Positions 7,263-16,568 are shown, numbered from the stretch's first letter. The stretch is DNA of 64,000 bases from Mesorhizobium_A sp041913465 (GCA_041913465.1 JAYSFJ010000004.1:248001-312000); one strand, 5' to 3'. The notes: a model not told the origin generated them from the sequence alone. Numbers and translations are program-made.

Positions 7263-8039
7263 TCAGTTGTTGCCGTTGTTGAACATCTGCGCATTGCCCG
7301 GCTGATAACCGCTGCCCGGCGTCAGGAACCGTTCGCGCTGGATACGGCCCTGCTCGGCGGCGGTCGCGCGTTCCGCCTCGGTCAGCGCATCGGCGCGGCC
7401 ATTTGCCGAGATGACCGCGATCAGGTCGGAAAGCTGCTGCGACTGGAGGGCGAGAAGCTGGTTGCCGGCCTGCGTGGCTTGCAGCGCCCCGGTCGCGCCC
7501 TGACTCTGGCCGACCAGCGCGGCCATCTCGGCGCGGTTGGTGTCGATATTGCCGACCGCGCCCGCCTGCACGCGCATGGCGTCCTGCAAACCGCCAACCG
7601 TGTTCTCCCAGCGGCCGCGCGCGTCGGCGACCAGTTGGGCGTCGGTCGCCGATAGCGAGACATTGCCATATTGCTGCTGGAACGCTTGGTCGATCTGCCC
7701 GACCTCGAAAGCGATGTTCTGCGCTTGGCCGAGAAGCTGCTGCGTGCGCTGGACGTTCTGCTGGAGCTGCTGGAGCGACGAATACGGCAGGCTCGCCAGA
7801 TTACGGGCCTGATTGATGAGCATCTGCGCCTCGTTCTGGAGGCTGGTGATCTGGTTATTGATCTGCTCCAGCGTGCGCGCTGCCGTGAGCACGTTCTGCG
7901 CATAGTTGCTCGGGTCATAGACGATGCGGCCGAAGCCGAATTGCGCATGGGCCGGGCCTGCCAGCATGGGCGAAAGCGCGACGGGCACGGCGAGCGCCAG
8001 CGCGAGGGCCGAGGCCCCGACGATCTTGGGATAGGTCAT
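7263..8039 (-). CDS. trbJ: TrbJ, VirB5-like exported conjugation protein
   Basis: A 258-residue protein with a signal peptide (VGASALALALAVPVALSPML, cleavage after AHA), the conserved IVYDPSNYAQNVLTAARTLEQ start and a long Gln/Asn-rich coiled-coil body (INNQITSLQNEAQMLINQ, QQLQQNVQRTQQLLGQA). This is typical of TrbJ, the probable pilus-tip or minor pilus component. The ATG at 8039 overlaps the trbE stop by 4 bp (ATGA). Confidence 0.92.
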   Translation of the reverse strand: MTYPKIVGASALALALAVPVALSPMLAGPAHAQFGFGRIVYDPSNYAQNVLTAARTLEQINNQITSLQNEAQMLINQARNLASLPYSSLQQLQQNVQRTQQLLGQAQNIAFEVGQIDQAFQQQYGNVSLSATDAQLVADARGRWENTVGGLQDAMRVQAGAVGNIDTNRAEMAALVGQSQGATGALQATQAGNQLLALQSQQLSDLIAVISANGRADALTEAERATAAEQGRIQRERFLTPGSGYQPGNAQMFNNGNN

Positions 8040-10528
8040 GGAAGAATCTCCTGTGTGGGGTGGGTATCGAGCCGGGCCGGCGCGGCGGATTCCGGCCGGT
8101 CGGCAAGATTGGTGAGGTTGGGGATCAGGTCGGCAGCCCAATCGACGCCGCGCTCACGCAGCCATGCGGCGAGGAAGCCGTCGCGGCCGTGTTCGGCGAC
8201 GATCTGCGCAATGAGGGTCTGGTCGGATTTGGCGGATGCGGCGCAGAGCGCGAGGCCGACTTCGGACAGGCCCAACTCGAACAGGCGATTGCCCCTGCGG
8301 CTTTGGCAGTAGTAATCCCGCTTGGGCGTAGCCCTTGCGAGGATTTCGATCTGCCTGTCATTCAATCCGAACCGCCTATAGATCGCGGTAATCTGCGGCT
8401 CGATGGCGCGCTCGTTCGGCAGCAGGAGCCGCGTCGGGCAGCTCTCGATAATCGCGGGCGCGATGTTGCTGCCGTCGATGTCGGACAGGCTTTGCGTGGC
8501 GAAGATGACGCTGGCGTTTTTCTTGCGCAGCGTTTTAAGCCACTCGCGGAGCTGGCCGGCGAAACCCTCGTCGTCGAGCGCAAGCCAGCCTTCATCTATG
8601 ATGAGTAGCGTGGGGCGGCCGTCGAGCCGGTCGCCGATACGATGGAACAGATAAGCGAGCACGGCGGGAGCCGCGCCGGTCCCGACCAGCCCCTCGATCT
8701 CGAACGCTTGCACGTCCGCCGATCCCAAATGCTCTGTCTCGGCGTCGAGCAGCCGGCCATAGGCACCGCCGACGCAGAACGGCCGGAGCGCCTGTTTCAG
8801 ATCGTTGGATTGCAACAGCACCGCAAGGCCGGTGATCGTGCGTTCTTCGACCGGCGCGGAGGCGAGCGAAGTCAGCGCCGTCCAAAGATACTCTTTGACC
8901 TCGGGCGTGATGGCGATGCCTTCGCGCATGAGGATGGCGGCAATCCAGTCCGCCGCCCATGCGCGTTCATAGGTGTCGTGGATGCGGGCAAGTGGCTGGA
9001 GCGAAACGGACGCCTCGTCCCCTTCCGTGAGGCCACCGCCCAAATCGTGCCAATCCCCGCCCATGGCGAGCGCGGCGGCGCGGATGCTGCCGCCGAAGTC
9101 GAAGGCGAAGACCTGCGATCCCGCATAGCGCCGGAACTGCAAGGCCATGAGGGCAAGCAACACGGATTTGCCCGCGCCCGTGGGCCCGACGACAAGGGTG
9201 TGGCCTACGTCGCCGACATGGAGACTTAGCCGGAACGGGGTTGAGCCTTCGGTCTTTCCAAAGAGCAAAGGGGGCGCACCGAAATGCTCGTCCCGTTCCG
9301 GCCCCGCCCACACCGCCGAAAGCGGGATCATGTGGGCGAGATTCAAAGTGCTGATGGGCGGCTGGCGGACATTCGCGTAGGCGTGTCCGGGCAGGCTGCC
9401 GAGCCATGCGTCAACCGCGTTGACGCTCTCGGGCATGGCGGTGAAGTCGCGGCCCTGAACGATCTTCTCGACCAGGCGCAGCTTCTCTTGCGCCACGCGC
9501 GGGTCGGCATCCCAAACGGTGACGGTCGCCGTGACGTAGGCCATGCCCGCCACGTCCGCCCCAAGCTCCTGCAACGCCATGTCGGCGTCGAGCGCCTTGT
9601 TGGCGGCGTCGGTGTCCACAAGGGCGGACGCCTCGTTCGTCATCACCTCTTTCAAGATCGCGGCGACGCTCTTGCGCTTGGCGAACCATTGGCGGCGGAT
9701 GCGGGTCAGCAGCCGGGTCGCATCGGTCTTGTCGAGCAGGATCGCGCGCGTGCTCCACCTGTAGGGGAACGGCAGCCGGTTCATTTCGTCGAGCAGGCCC
9801 GGCGTCGTCGCGGTCGGTAATCCCACGATGGTCAGGACGCGCAGATGCGCGTCGCCAAGGCGCGGCTCCAGCCCGCCGGTCAACGACTGGTCGGCGAGCA
9901 GCGCGTCGAGGTGCATGGGCACCTCGGGCACGCGCACGCGATGGCGGTTGGTCGAGATGGTGGAATGGAGATAGGTCAGCGTCGCGCCGTCATCCATCCA
10001 ACGGCACTCGGGCATGAAGCCGTCGAGCAAGGCCAGCACGCGGTCGGTGCGGTCGATGAAGCCGCGCAGCAGCTCCCACGGGTCCACGCCTGCTTTCTCG
10101 CGGCCCTCGTAAAGCCATGTCTCGGCGCGGGCGGCTTCCTCGGCCGGGGGCAGCCAGAGGAAGGTGAGGAAGTAGCCGGACACGAAATGCGCGCCCGCTT
10201 CCTCGAAACCGGCTTTGCGCTCTGCATCGACCAGCGCCGACGCGGGATCGGGAAACATACTGTCGGGATAGGTCGCGGCCTCGCTGCGCTGCGCCTCGAC
10301 GAAGATGCTCCAGCCGGAGCCGAGACGGCGCACGGCGTTGTTGATGCGGCCGGCGACGGCGACCAGCTCGGCCGCGACGGCGGAATCCAGATCAGGACCG
10401 CGAAACTTCGCCGTCCTCTGAAAACTCCCGTCCTTGTTCAAGACGACGCCGGAGCCGACCAATGCGGCCCACGGCAGATAATCGGCGAGCCGGGTGGCGG
10501 TGCGGCGGTATTCTGCAAGGTTCATCAT
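8036..10528 (-). CDS. trbE: TrbE, VirB4-like ATPase
   Basis: An 830-residue protein with an N-terminal CagE/TrbE/VirB domain (MMNLAEYRRTATRLADYLPW, residues about 1-400). The C-terminal ATPase domain has Walker A GPTGAGKS about residues 444-451 and Walker B LLIIDEGWLALDDEGF about 650-665. It energises pilus assembly and substrate transport at the inner membrane. The first two codons are both ATG; the upstream one was taken. trbD ends 10 bp upstream. Confidence 0.95.
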   Translation of the reverse strand: MMNLAEYRRTATRLADYLPWAALVGSGVVLNKDGSFQRTAKFRGPDLDSAVAAELVAVAGRINNAVRRLGSGWSIFVEAQRSEAATYPDSMFPDPASALVDAERKAGFEEAGAHFVSGYFLTFLWLPPAEEAARAETWLYEGREKAGVDPWELLRGFIDRTDRVLALLDGFMPECRWMDDGATLTYLHSTISTNRHRVRVPEVPMHLDALLADQSLTGGLEPRLGDAHLRVLTIVGLPTATTPGLLDEMNRLPFPYRWSTRAILLDKTDATRLLTRIRRQWFAKRKSVAAILKEVMTNEASALVDTDAANKALDADMALQELGADVAGMAYVTATVTVWDADPRVAQEKLRLVEKIVQGRDFTAMPESVNAVDAWLGSLPGHAYANVRQPPISTLNLAHMIPLSAVWAGPERDEHFGAPPLLFGKTEGSTPFRLSLHVGDVGHTLVVGPTGAGKSVLLALMALQFRRYAGSQVFAFDFGGSIRAAALAMGGDWHDLGGGLTEGDEASVSLQPLARIHDTYERAWAADWIAAILMREGIAITPEVKEYLWTALTSLASAPVEERTITGLAVLLQSNDLKQALRPFCVGGAYGRLLDAETEHLGSADVQAFEIEGLVGTGAAPAVLAYLFHRIGDRLDGRPTLLIIDEGWLALDDEGFAGQLREWLKTLRKKNASVIFATQSLSDIDGSNIAPAIIESCPTRLLLPNERAIEPQITAIYRRFGLNDRQIEILARATPKRDYYCQSRRGNRLFELGLSEVGLALCAASAKSDQTLIAQIVAEHGRDGFLAAWLRERGVDWAADLIPNLTNLADRPESAAPARLDTHPTQEILP

Positions 10529-10538
10529 GGCCGCGCCC

Positions 10539-10820
10539 TCACACCGCCAGATGGCCGGGGATGCGGAGATGCCGCCTCCCGACCTCGACGAATTGGGGAT
10601 CGCGCTTCGCCGCCCACACGGCCACGAAATGGCCGATGGCCCATAGCGCGATGCCGACCAGCCAAAGGCGCAGGCCGAGGCCCACGGCCCCGGCCAGCGT
10701 TCCGTTCATGATGGCGATGGAGCGCGGTGCGCCGCCGAGCAGAATATGCTCGGTCAGCGCCCGATGGACGGGGACCGTGAAGCCCGGCACCGCGTCGAGC
10801 TGTTCGAGGCCGCCCGCCAT
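10539..10820 (-). CDS. trbD: TrbD, VirB3-like membrane protein
   Basis: A 93-residue protein with the family start (GFTVPVHRALTEHILLGGAP) and two adjacent membrane segments (IAIMNGTLAGAVGLGLRLW, GIALWAIGHFVAVW). VirB3-type proteins work with the VirB4 ATPase, encoded directly downstream. The start at 10820 overlaps the trbC stop (ATGA-like overlap). A longer frame exists upstream but lies inside trbC and was trimmed. Confidence 0.9.
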   Translation of the reverse strand: MAGGLEQLDAVPGFTVPVHRALTEHILLGGAPRSIAIMNGTLAGAVGLGLRLWLVGIALWAIGHFVAVWAAKRDPQFVEVGRRHLRIPGHLAV

Positions 10821-11152
10821 CAAACGAGCGCCCCGCCGCCGAACGAGAAGAACGACAAAAAGAAGCTCGACGCGGCGAACGCAATCGACAGGCCGAAAAC
10901 GATCTGGATCAGGCGACGGAAGCCGCCGCTGGTATCGCCGAAAGCGAGGGTTAGGCCGGTCACGATGATGATGATGACGGCGATGATCTTGGCGACCGGC
11001 CCCTCGATGGACTGGAGGATTTGCTGCAAGGGCTGCTCCCATGGCATCGACGAACCCGACGCATGGGCGGCCGGGGCGAGCATGAGACTGATGGCAAGGG
11101 TGGATGCGGCGGTCGCGGCGAAACGATAGCCGCGCGAAATCGTGCGGATCAT
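10820..11152 (-). CDS. trbC: TrbC, conjugative pilin (VirB2-like)
   Basis: A 110-residue prepilin. It has a signal peptide (FAATAASTLAISLMLAPAAHA), then SSMPWEQPLQQILQSIEGP and two hydrophobic helices (IIAVIIIIVTGLTLAF, FGLSIAFAASSFFLSFF) separated by a short polar loop, as in TrbC/VirB2 pilins. In the related RP4 system the pilin is cyclised by the TraF protease; a TraF homologue is encoded at 26060-26605. It overlaps the trbB stop by 4 bp. Confidence 0.93.
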   Translation of the reverse strand: MIRTISRGYRFAATAASTLAISLMLAPAAHASGSSMPWEQPLQQILQSIEGPVAKIIAVIIIIVTGLTLAFGDTSGGFRRLIQIVFGLSIAFAASSFFLSFFSFGGGALV

Positions 11153-12144
11153 GAAGATTCTCCTGTGCTGGTGGGGATTGCCAAAGGGATGGGATGCGTG
11201 ATGCGATAGTCGCCGTCCGGCCCCAGCCCCTCGACGCGGGCAAGCTCGGCAAGCCGGCGCGCGGAACCGCGCCCGGAAAGGACGGCAACAAGGTCGATTG
11301 TCTCGGCGATCAGGGCGCGCGGGACGGTGACGACAGCCTCTTGGATGAGCTGTTCAAGGCGACGGAGTGCGCCAATGCCGGTGCCTGCATGGATGGTGCC
11401 GATGCCGCCCGGATGGCCGGTGCCCCACGCTTTCAGAAGGTCGAGGGCTTCCGATCCGCGCACCTCGCCGATGGGGATGCGGTCGGGGCGCAGGCGCAGC
11501 GAGGAACGGACCAGATCGGAAAGCGTCGCCACGCCGTCTTTCGTTCGCATGGCGACAAGGTTGGGCGCGGCGCATTGCAGCTCGCGCGTGTCCTCGATGA
11601 TGACGACGCGATCCGCCGTCTTCGCCACCTCGGCGAGCAGCGCGTTGGTCAGCGTGGTCTTGCCGGTGCTGGTGCCGCCCGCCACGAGGATGTTGGCGCG
11701 GGTTGCGACGGCTTCACGCAGCGTTTCCGCCTGATCGGCGGACATGATGCCGGCGGCCACATAGTCGTCGAGCGTGAACACCGCGACGGCGGGCTTGCGG
11801 ATGGCGAAGGTCGGGGCGGCGACCACGGGCGGCAAAAGGCCCTCGAACCTCTCGCCGCTCTCCGGCAGTTCGGCCGAGACGCGCGGGCTGCGGGCATGAA
11901 CCTCCGCGCCGACATGATGCGCGACCAACCGCACGATGCGTTCGCCATCGGCGGCAGACAGCCGTTCGCCCGTGTCGGAAAGCCCTTCGGACAGCCGATC
12001 CACCCAAAGGCGGCCATCCGGGTTCAACATCACCTCGACCACGGCCGGGTCTTCGAGCAACCGGGCAATGGCGGGGCCGAGCGCGGTGCGCAACATGCGC
12101 GCGCCGCGCTGGATAGCTTCCTGTCTGTGGTGGTTGGTGGTCAT
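11149..12144 (-). CDS. trbB: TrbB, VirB11-like traffic ATPase
   Basis: A 331-residue hexameric secretion ATPase. It has an N-terminal domain (ALGPAIARLLEDPAVVEVML, NPDGRLWVDRL), Walker A GGTSTGKT about residues 157-164, an Asp/His box IGEVRG and a TGHPGGIGTIHAG segment. This is the classical VirB11/TrbB order. The ATG at 12144 was chosen because the preceding codons are low-complexity and homologues begin near MTTNHHRQEA. A repeated 22-bp element lies about 120 bp upstream. Confidence 0.94.
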   Translation of the reverse strand: MTTNHHRQEAIQRGARMLRTALGPAIARLLEDPAVVEVMLNPDGRLWVDRLSEGLSDTGERLSAADGERIVRLVAHHVGAEVHARSPRVSAELPESGERFEGLLPPVVAAPTFAIRKPAVAVFTLDDYVAAGIMSADQAETLREAVATRANILVAGGTSTGKTTLTNALLAEVAKTADRVVIIEDTRELQCAAPNLVAMRTKDGVATLSDLVRSSLRLRPDRIPIGEVRGSEALDLLKAWGTGHPGGIGTIHAGTGIGALRRLEQLIQEAVVTVPRALIAETIDLVAVLSGRGSARRLAELARVEGLGPDGDYRITHPIPLAIPTSTGESS

Positions 12145-12261
12145 GTCAGCCCCGGCTTCTGGCGAGGGCGCAACAGACGGTCCCCGCAACGGGGTCGATT
12201 AAGAAAGCCCGGAATTGGGCCGGTTCAACAAGTATCTAAGCGGCGGCGGCAATCGGCGGCC

Positions 12262-12283
12262 ATCGGCGGTAAATAGGACGGGT
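12262..12283. repeat. 22-bp repeat upstream of trbB, copy 1
   Basis: The sequence ends in AAATAGGACGGGT and recurs with one mismatch at 14869-14890. Both copies lie just after a stop codon and 110-120 bp before the start of a conjugation gene (trbB here, traG there). A promoter, operator or processing element is possible. Confidence 0.6.
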
Positions 12284-12291
12284 CCGAATAC

Positions 12292-12771
12292 TTACTCTTG
12301 ATCGCCGTTGCTCTCGGATTCGTCCGGCAACGGATCGTCGGGAAGTGAGTCGAGGTCGCGCGACAGCTCTTTGAGGAACCTGTCGCCGGTCGCCAGACGC
12401 CGGCCGAGATTCTGCATGAAGCCCTCGAACCGCTCCGCGCCTTTCGCGCGGGCAGCGGATTGTGCGGCTCCCGTAAGCGGCGGCGTGATGGTCATCCAGA
12501 AATGGATGAACTGCGCGACCGTCTCGCCGAGGACGGCGAGATCTAGGTCGAGCGTGTCGATCTGGCGGCCGAGTTTATCCAAGCGGCGAGACATGGCGGC
12601 TTCAAGCTGGTCGTCGGCATCGCCGGACAGGTAGGACATGACCGCCGCCTCCACGATGGCGGATTTCGAGACGTTGCGGCGCAGCGCCACCGAGCGGCGC
12701 AGCGCCATCGCCTCGATCTGCGGAATGAGCGCGGGGTCGAAATAGATATTCAGGCGGGTTCTGGTTGCCAT
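12292..12771 (-). CDS. CopG-family ribbon-helix-helix protein between traG and trbB
   Basis: A 159-residue protein with an N-terminal ribbon-helix-helix (TRLNIYFDPALIPQIEAMAL, then KSAIVEAAVMSYL) and a helical C-terminus (SRRLDKLGRQIDTLDLDL). CopG genes occupy this slot in Tn4371-like ICEs and are thought to control the trb operon. The ATG at 12771 was preferred over 12801 because of the AGGA site 8 bases in front and the usual MATRTRLNIYFDP start. It begins 10 bp after the end of traG's coding sequence. Confidence 0.88.
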   Translation of the reverse strand: MATRTRLNIYFDPALIPQIEAMALRRSVALRRNVSKSAIVEAAVMSYLSGDADDQLEAAMSRRLDKLGRQIDTLDLDLAVLGETVAQFIHFWMTITPPLTGAAQSAARAKGAERFEGFMQNLGRRLATGDRFLKELSRDLDSLPDDPLPDESESNGDQE

Positions 12772-12781
12772 CGGCGTGTCC

Positions 12782-14770
12782 TCAAAGGTCGATTCCGTCA
12801 TCGGGGTTCATCGCCACCTGTCGCGCCACCATCCTCATGCGCTGGCGCATGGCGCGGGCCTTGGCCGCGTCAACGTCCGGCTCGTCGTCCAGAAACTCGA
12901 ACTCCTGTTCGGGCGACGGCGGCGGGGCGACGATTTCCTCTTGGCTTGGCAATTCCGGCTCGCGGCGGATGCCGGCATTGGCCGGATCGCCCTCGGCCCC
13001 GTCTGCGGCGGCCGGCGCGGAATGGCTTTCCGCCGCGACGACGCGGCCGGACCAATCATCGGCGGATGGGCTGGGCGCCAGCGGAGCGGCGACCAGATCG
13101 GGCGGGGTCAGGATGCGTTCCTGAAACCGTGCGTCCTCGTAGTATCGGGCCTTGGTCGCGCGGATCGGCGGCGTGCCCGCGACCATGACGATTTCATCGG
13201 TGGGCGGAAGCTGCATGATTTCGCCCGGCGTGAGCAGCGGCCGCGCCGTCTCCTGCCGCGACACCATCAAGTGACCTAACCACGGGGCTAGGCGGTGCCC
13301 TGCGTAGTTGGTGGAGTCGCGCAGCTCGGTCGCCGTGCCTAATGCGTCTGAAACACGCTTCGCCGTCCTTTCGTCGTTCGTGGCGAAGCTGACGCGGACG
13401 TGGCAGTTGTCGAGGATCGCGTTGTTCGGGCCATAGGCGCGCTCGATTTGATTGAGGCTCTGCGCAATCAGAAAGCCTTTGATGCCGTAACCCGCCATGA
13501 AGGCGAGCGCCGATTCAAAGAAGTCGAGCCGGCCAAGCGCCGGAAACTCGTCCAGCATCAACAGCAACCGATGCCGCTTGCCGGAGGTGGTCAATTCCTC
13601 CGTTAACCGCCTGCCGATCTGGTTGAGGATCAGGCGGATAAGCGGCTTGGTGCGGTTTATGTCGGACGGCGGCACGACCAGATAGAGCGTGACGGGCTGG
13701 CGGCTGCCGACCAGATCGGCAATGCGCCAATCGCATCGCGCCGTCACCCGCGCCACCACGGGATCGCGGTAGAGGCCGAGAAACGACATGGCGGTGCTCA
13801 ATACGCCCGACCGTTCGTTCTCGGATTTGTTCAGCAGTTCGCGGGCCGACGACGCGATGACGGGATGAACGCCGGCCTCGCCAAGATGCGGCGTATCCAT
13901 CATGGCACGCAAGGTCGCCTCGACCGGACGGCGGGGATCGGACAGGAAGTTGGCGACGCCCGCCAAGGTCTTGTCCTTCTCCGCATAGAGAACATGCAGG
14001 ATCGCGCCGACCAGCAGCGAATGGCTGGTCTTTTCCCAATGGTTGCGCTTGTCGAGACTGCCTTCGGGATCGACCAGAATATCCGCGATGTTCTGCACGT
14101 CGCGGACTTCCCATTCCCCTTGCCGGACCTCCAGCAGCGGGTTGTAGGCCGACGATCTGGCGTTGGTCGGATCGAACAGCAGCACGCGGCCATGCTTCGC
14201 GCGGAAGCCCGCTGTCAGCGTCCAGTTCTCGCCCTTTATGTCGTGAACGATGGCGGATGCCGGCCATGTCAGCAGCGTCGGCACCACCAGCCCGACACCT
14301 TTGCCGCTGCGCGTCGGGGCGAAGCATAGGACATGCTCGGGACCGTCATGGCGCAGATAGTCCCGGTGGTATCGGCCGAGCAGGACGCCATCGGGGCCGA
14401 GTAATCCGGCTGCGCGGATTTCCTTGTCCTCGGCCCATCGTGCGGAGCCGTAGGTGGCGACGTTGCGCGCCTCCCGTGCCCGGATGATCGACATGAGGAT
14501 GGCGGCGGCAATGGCGAGGAAGCCGCCCGATACGGCGATGATGCCGCCCTCGACGAAGATCGTGGGCGCGTAGGCGTCGAACGAAAACCACCACCAGAAG
14601 AAGGCCGGCGGGTAGTAGATCGGCAGGCCCGCCAGCTCGAACCATGGATTGCCAAGCTGGGGCTGGAAGCCAAGGCGGAACGCTACCCATTGCGTCGCCG
14701 CCCACGTCATCACCAGAACGATGGTGAAGACGACAGCGATCTGACCCCAAAGGATTCGGCCTCCGCGCAA
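12782..14770 (-). CDS. traG: TraG, VirD4-like coupling protein
   Basis: A 662-residue type IV coupling ATPase. N-terminal membrane helices (ILWGQIAVVFTIVLVMTWAA, IIAVSGGFLAIAAAILMSII) are followed by NVATYGSARWA, Walker A PTRSGKG about residues 151-157, Walker B LLLMLDEFPALG about 398-409 and the IAQSLNQIERAYG motif. The C-terminus is acidic and Pro-rich (from about 565). It delivers the TraI-DNA complex to the Trb channel. The tail is of the usual type for this branch. Confidence 0.95.
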   Translation of the reverse strand: MRGGRILWGQIAVVFTIVLVMTWAATQWVAFRLGFQPQLGNPWFELAGLPIYYPPAFFWWWFSFDAYAPTIFVEGGIIAVSGGFLAIAAAILMSIIRAREARNVATYGSARWAEDKEIRAAGLLGPDGVLLGRYHRDYLRHDGPEHVLCFAPTRSGKGVGLVVPTLLTWPASAIVHDIKGENWTLTAGFRAKHGRVLLFDPTNARSSAYNPLLEVRQGEWEVRDVQNIADILVDPEGSLDKRNHWEKTSHSLLVGAILHVLYAEKDKTLAGVANFLSDPRRPVEATLRAMMDTPHLGEAGVHPVIASSARELLNKSENERSGVLSTAMSFLGLYRDPVVARVTARCDWRIADLVGSRQPVTLYLVVPPSDINRTKPLIRLILNQIGRRLTEELTTSGKRHRLLLMLDEFPALGRLDFFESALAFMAGYGIKGFLIAQSLNQIERAYGPNNAILDNCHVRVSFATNDERTAKRVSDALGTATELRDSTNYAGHRLAPWLGHLMVSRQETARPLLTPGEIMQLPPTDEIVMVAGTPPIRATKARYYEDARFQERILTPPDLVAAPLAPSPSADDWSGRVVAAESHSAPAAADGAEGDPANAGIRREPELPSQEEIVAPPPSPEQEFEFLDDEPDVDAAKARAMRQRMRMVARQVAMNPDDGIDL

Positions 14771-14868
14771 TGCAGGCTCCAGTCGGCAAAAGAGACGGAG
14801 CCGATCAGAGAGTAGGCAAAATCGGGACGGGCAACAGGAAAGAGGCTGCCGGAGGGCTGCCGGATACT

Positions 14869-14890
14869 ATCGGCGGCAAATAGGACGGGT
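14869..14890. repeat. 22-bp repeat upstream of traG, copy 2
   Basis: Second copy of the element at 12262-12283, with one mismatch in 22 and the same orientation. It lies between the lysR1 stop and the traG start. The roughly 125-bp gap in which it sits (14771-14895) holds no other recognisable feature. Confidence 0.6.
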
Positions 14891-14895
14891 TGCCT

Positions 14896-15876
14896 TCACC
14901 GACACCCGGCCGGGTGATCGCCGCTGCGCAACTGGCCGGGCGAATCGCCGAAACGCCTTATATTGTTTGCAAGGTTGAGCAGGTTTTTCAACGCGGCGCT
15001 GCGGCTGAATGGCGACCAGACGGCGGTAAAGGCGACCGGCTCTGGCTCATCGGCAAAGGGCAGGAAGACGATGCCGGTTGTTGGCAATAGCGCCGTGGCC
15101 GCTCCGGCGAGGGTGATGCCAAAGCCCTGTCCAACCATGGATAACAGAGTGCCGCGCCCCACATCGAAACGCTGGATTGACGGCGAAGGCCAGCGCCCGG
15201 CAAAGCGCATCACGATATGATCGTGAACCTGCGGACCGGTGCCACCATGACGAACAAGGAACGTTTCGCCCGTCAGATCGGCCCAAGTAATTGCCTGCTG
15301 TCCAGCAAGGCAATGCCCCTCCGGCAATACGGCCATCAATGTTTCGGTCCATATGCGCCGGGAATGGCAGTCCGGCAGTTCGGGCGCACCCGCTACGAAC
15401 GCCACGTCCAGTCGGTTGGCGCGAAGCTGCATGACCGCATCGCGTGCCGTGCCCTCGGCAATCTCAACCTCGATGCCGGGATGGTCTTCCCGATACTGCC
15501 CGATCAGCTCGGCGGGGAAGCTACCCGGAATCAGGGCATGGACACCGATGCGCAAGCGGCCACATTCTCCCGCCGCCGCCACGCCAGCCGTCTTCACCGC
15601 ATGGTCCAGTTGATCGACGCCTGCCGCTATCCGCTCGACGAAGTGGTGTCCGGCCTCGGTCAGTCGGACGCCGCGCGCGTGACGCTCGAACAGGAGGACG
15701 CCAAGGTCTTCTTCCAGCGCCTTCACGCGGGCGCTGACGCTGGATTGCGCTACGCCGAGCGCATTGGCCGCGTGGCGGAAGTTCAGATACTCAGCGACGG
15801 CAAGCGTCTGGATCAGCGATGCGAGGGGGATGCGCGAGCCGAGCGTGGTCGGCACGCCCCATGGGCAACCATTCAT
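14896..15876 (-). CDS. LysR-family regulator, copy 1 (next to traG)
   Basis: A LysR-type regulator of about 326 residues. The N-terminal wHTH (LAVAEYLNFRHAANALGVAQ, SSVSARVKALEEDLGVLLFE) precedes a substrate-binding domain (GRLRIGVHALIPGSF, DVAFVAGAPELPDCHSRRIW). It is closely similar to the protein at 17866-18852 over almost its entire length. The first about 20 residues (MNGCPWGVPTTLGS) differ completely from copy 2, whose N-terminus fits the family better. That suggests a recombination breakpoint at its 5' end. The start is uncertain (15876 or 15900). A lysR gene before traG is common in this ICE family. Confidence 0.85.
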   Translation of the reverse strand: MNGCPWGVPTTLGSRIPLASLIQTLAVAEYLNFRHAANALGVAQSSVSARVKALEEDLGVLLFERHARGVRLTEAGHHFVERIAAGVDQLDHAVKTAGVAAAGECGRLRIGVHALIPGSFPAELIGQYREDHPGIEVEIAEGTARDAVMQLRANRLDVAFVAGAPELPDCHSRRIWTETLMAVLPEGHCLAGQQAITWADLTGETFLVRHGGTGPQVHDHIVMRFAGRWPSPSIQRFDVGRGTLLSMVGQGFGITLAGAATALLPTTGIVFLPFADEPEPVAFTAVWSPFSRSAALKNLLNLANNIRRFGDSPGQLRSGDHPAGCR

Positions 15877-16014
15877 CGGTGCTGATCGCCGCCGTCGCAT
15901 CGCTCAAATGCCACTACAGTACTTCATTGCACGCCGTAGCGGACGCAGTTGCTTGGCTTCCTTAGAATGACGCATTGGATTGCCCCCTCCCTCTATGTCG
16001 CCTACTACGCACAA

Positions 16015-16060
16015 GTGACTTGCATGATGGAAGTTACACCATTATGGATGTGTCATGCAA
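16015..16060. promoter_or_regulatory. Inverted repeats in front of hxlR (probable HxlR operator)
   Basis: GTGACTT (16015-16021) and AAGTTAC (16031-16037) form a near-perfect inverted repeat of the kind bound by HxlR-type dimers. A second pair, TTGCATGA (16020-16027) and TCATGCAA (16053-16060), is perfect and its right arm covers the hxlR start codon. Autorepression is the obvious reading. Confidence 0.55.
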
Positions 16061-16564
16061 CGAACAAGCTTTCTGTCATTAGAGTGTCCCGCAGCCCGAG
16101 CGCTGGAAAGCGTCGGTGACTGGTGGAGCATCCTGATCCTGCGGGACGCCTTCCAAGGGTTGAGCAAATTCGATGAATTCGAGAAGAATCTCGGTATTTC
16201 CGCGAACATTTTGGCGAGGCGATTGAAACATCTCACAGCCGAAGGGTTGTTTGAAAGGCAACGATACAATGATCATCCGCCTCGATTTGAATACGTCCTT
16301 ACCGACAAGGGGCGAGATTTCTATCCGGTAGCAATCGCCCTGTTTGCATGGGGAAACCGGAACCTTGCGCCCAATGAAATAGCCATGCGCCTTGGCGACA
16401 GAGCAACCGGTAGGGAACGAAACGCCATCATAGTCGATGCGGATACTGGAGAAAAAATCACTCCTGAAAACACGGTTCTTCTAGCAGGCCCAGCGGCAAC
16501 GGAAGAAACGATGCGCGTCATAAACCGCGTGAAGCGGATAAGCTCAGAAAAAGAAGCGGAATAA
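16055..16564 (+). CDS. HxlR-family winged-helix regulator
   Basis: A 169-residue protein. The HxlR signature is clear: CPAARALESVGDWWSILILR, then DAFQGLSKFDEFEKNLGISA, ILARRLKHLTAEGLFERQ and the wing YVLTDKGRDF. Members sense redox or electrophiles or are local repressors. The C-terminal about 60 residues (VDADTGEKITPENTVLLAG) are a usual HxlR extension. It ends 4 bp before a fabF-like gene with the same direction, so the two form an operon. The pair is AT-richer than the surrounding ICE and is cargo. Confidence 0.9.
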   Translation: MQRTSFLSLECPAARALESVGDWWSILILRDAFQGLSKFDEFEKNLGISANILARRLKHLTAEGLFERQRYNDHPPRFEYVLTDKGRDFYPVAIALFAWGNRNLAPNEIAMRLGDRATGRERNAIIVDADTGEKITPENTVLLAGPAATEETMRVINRVKRISSEKEAE

Positions 16565-16568
16565 TCCA

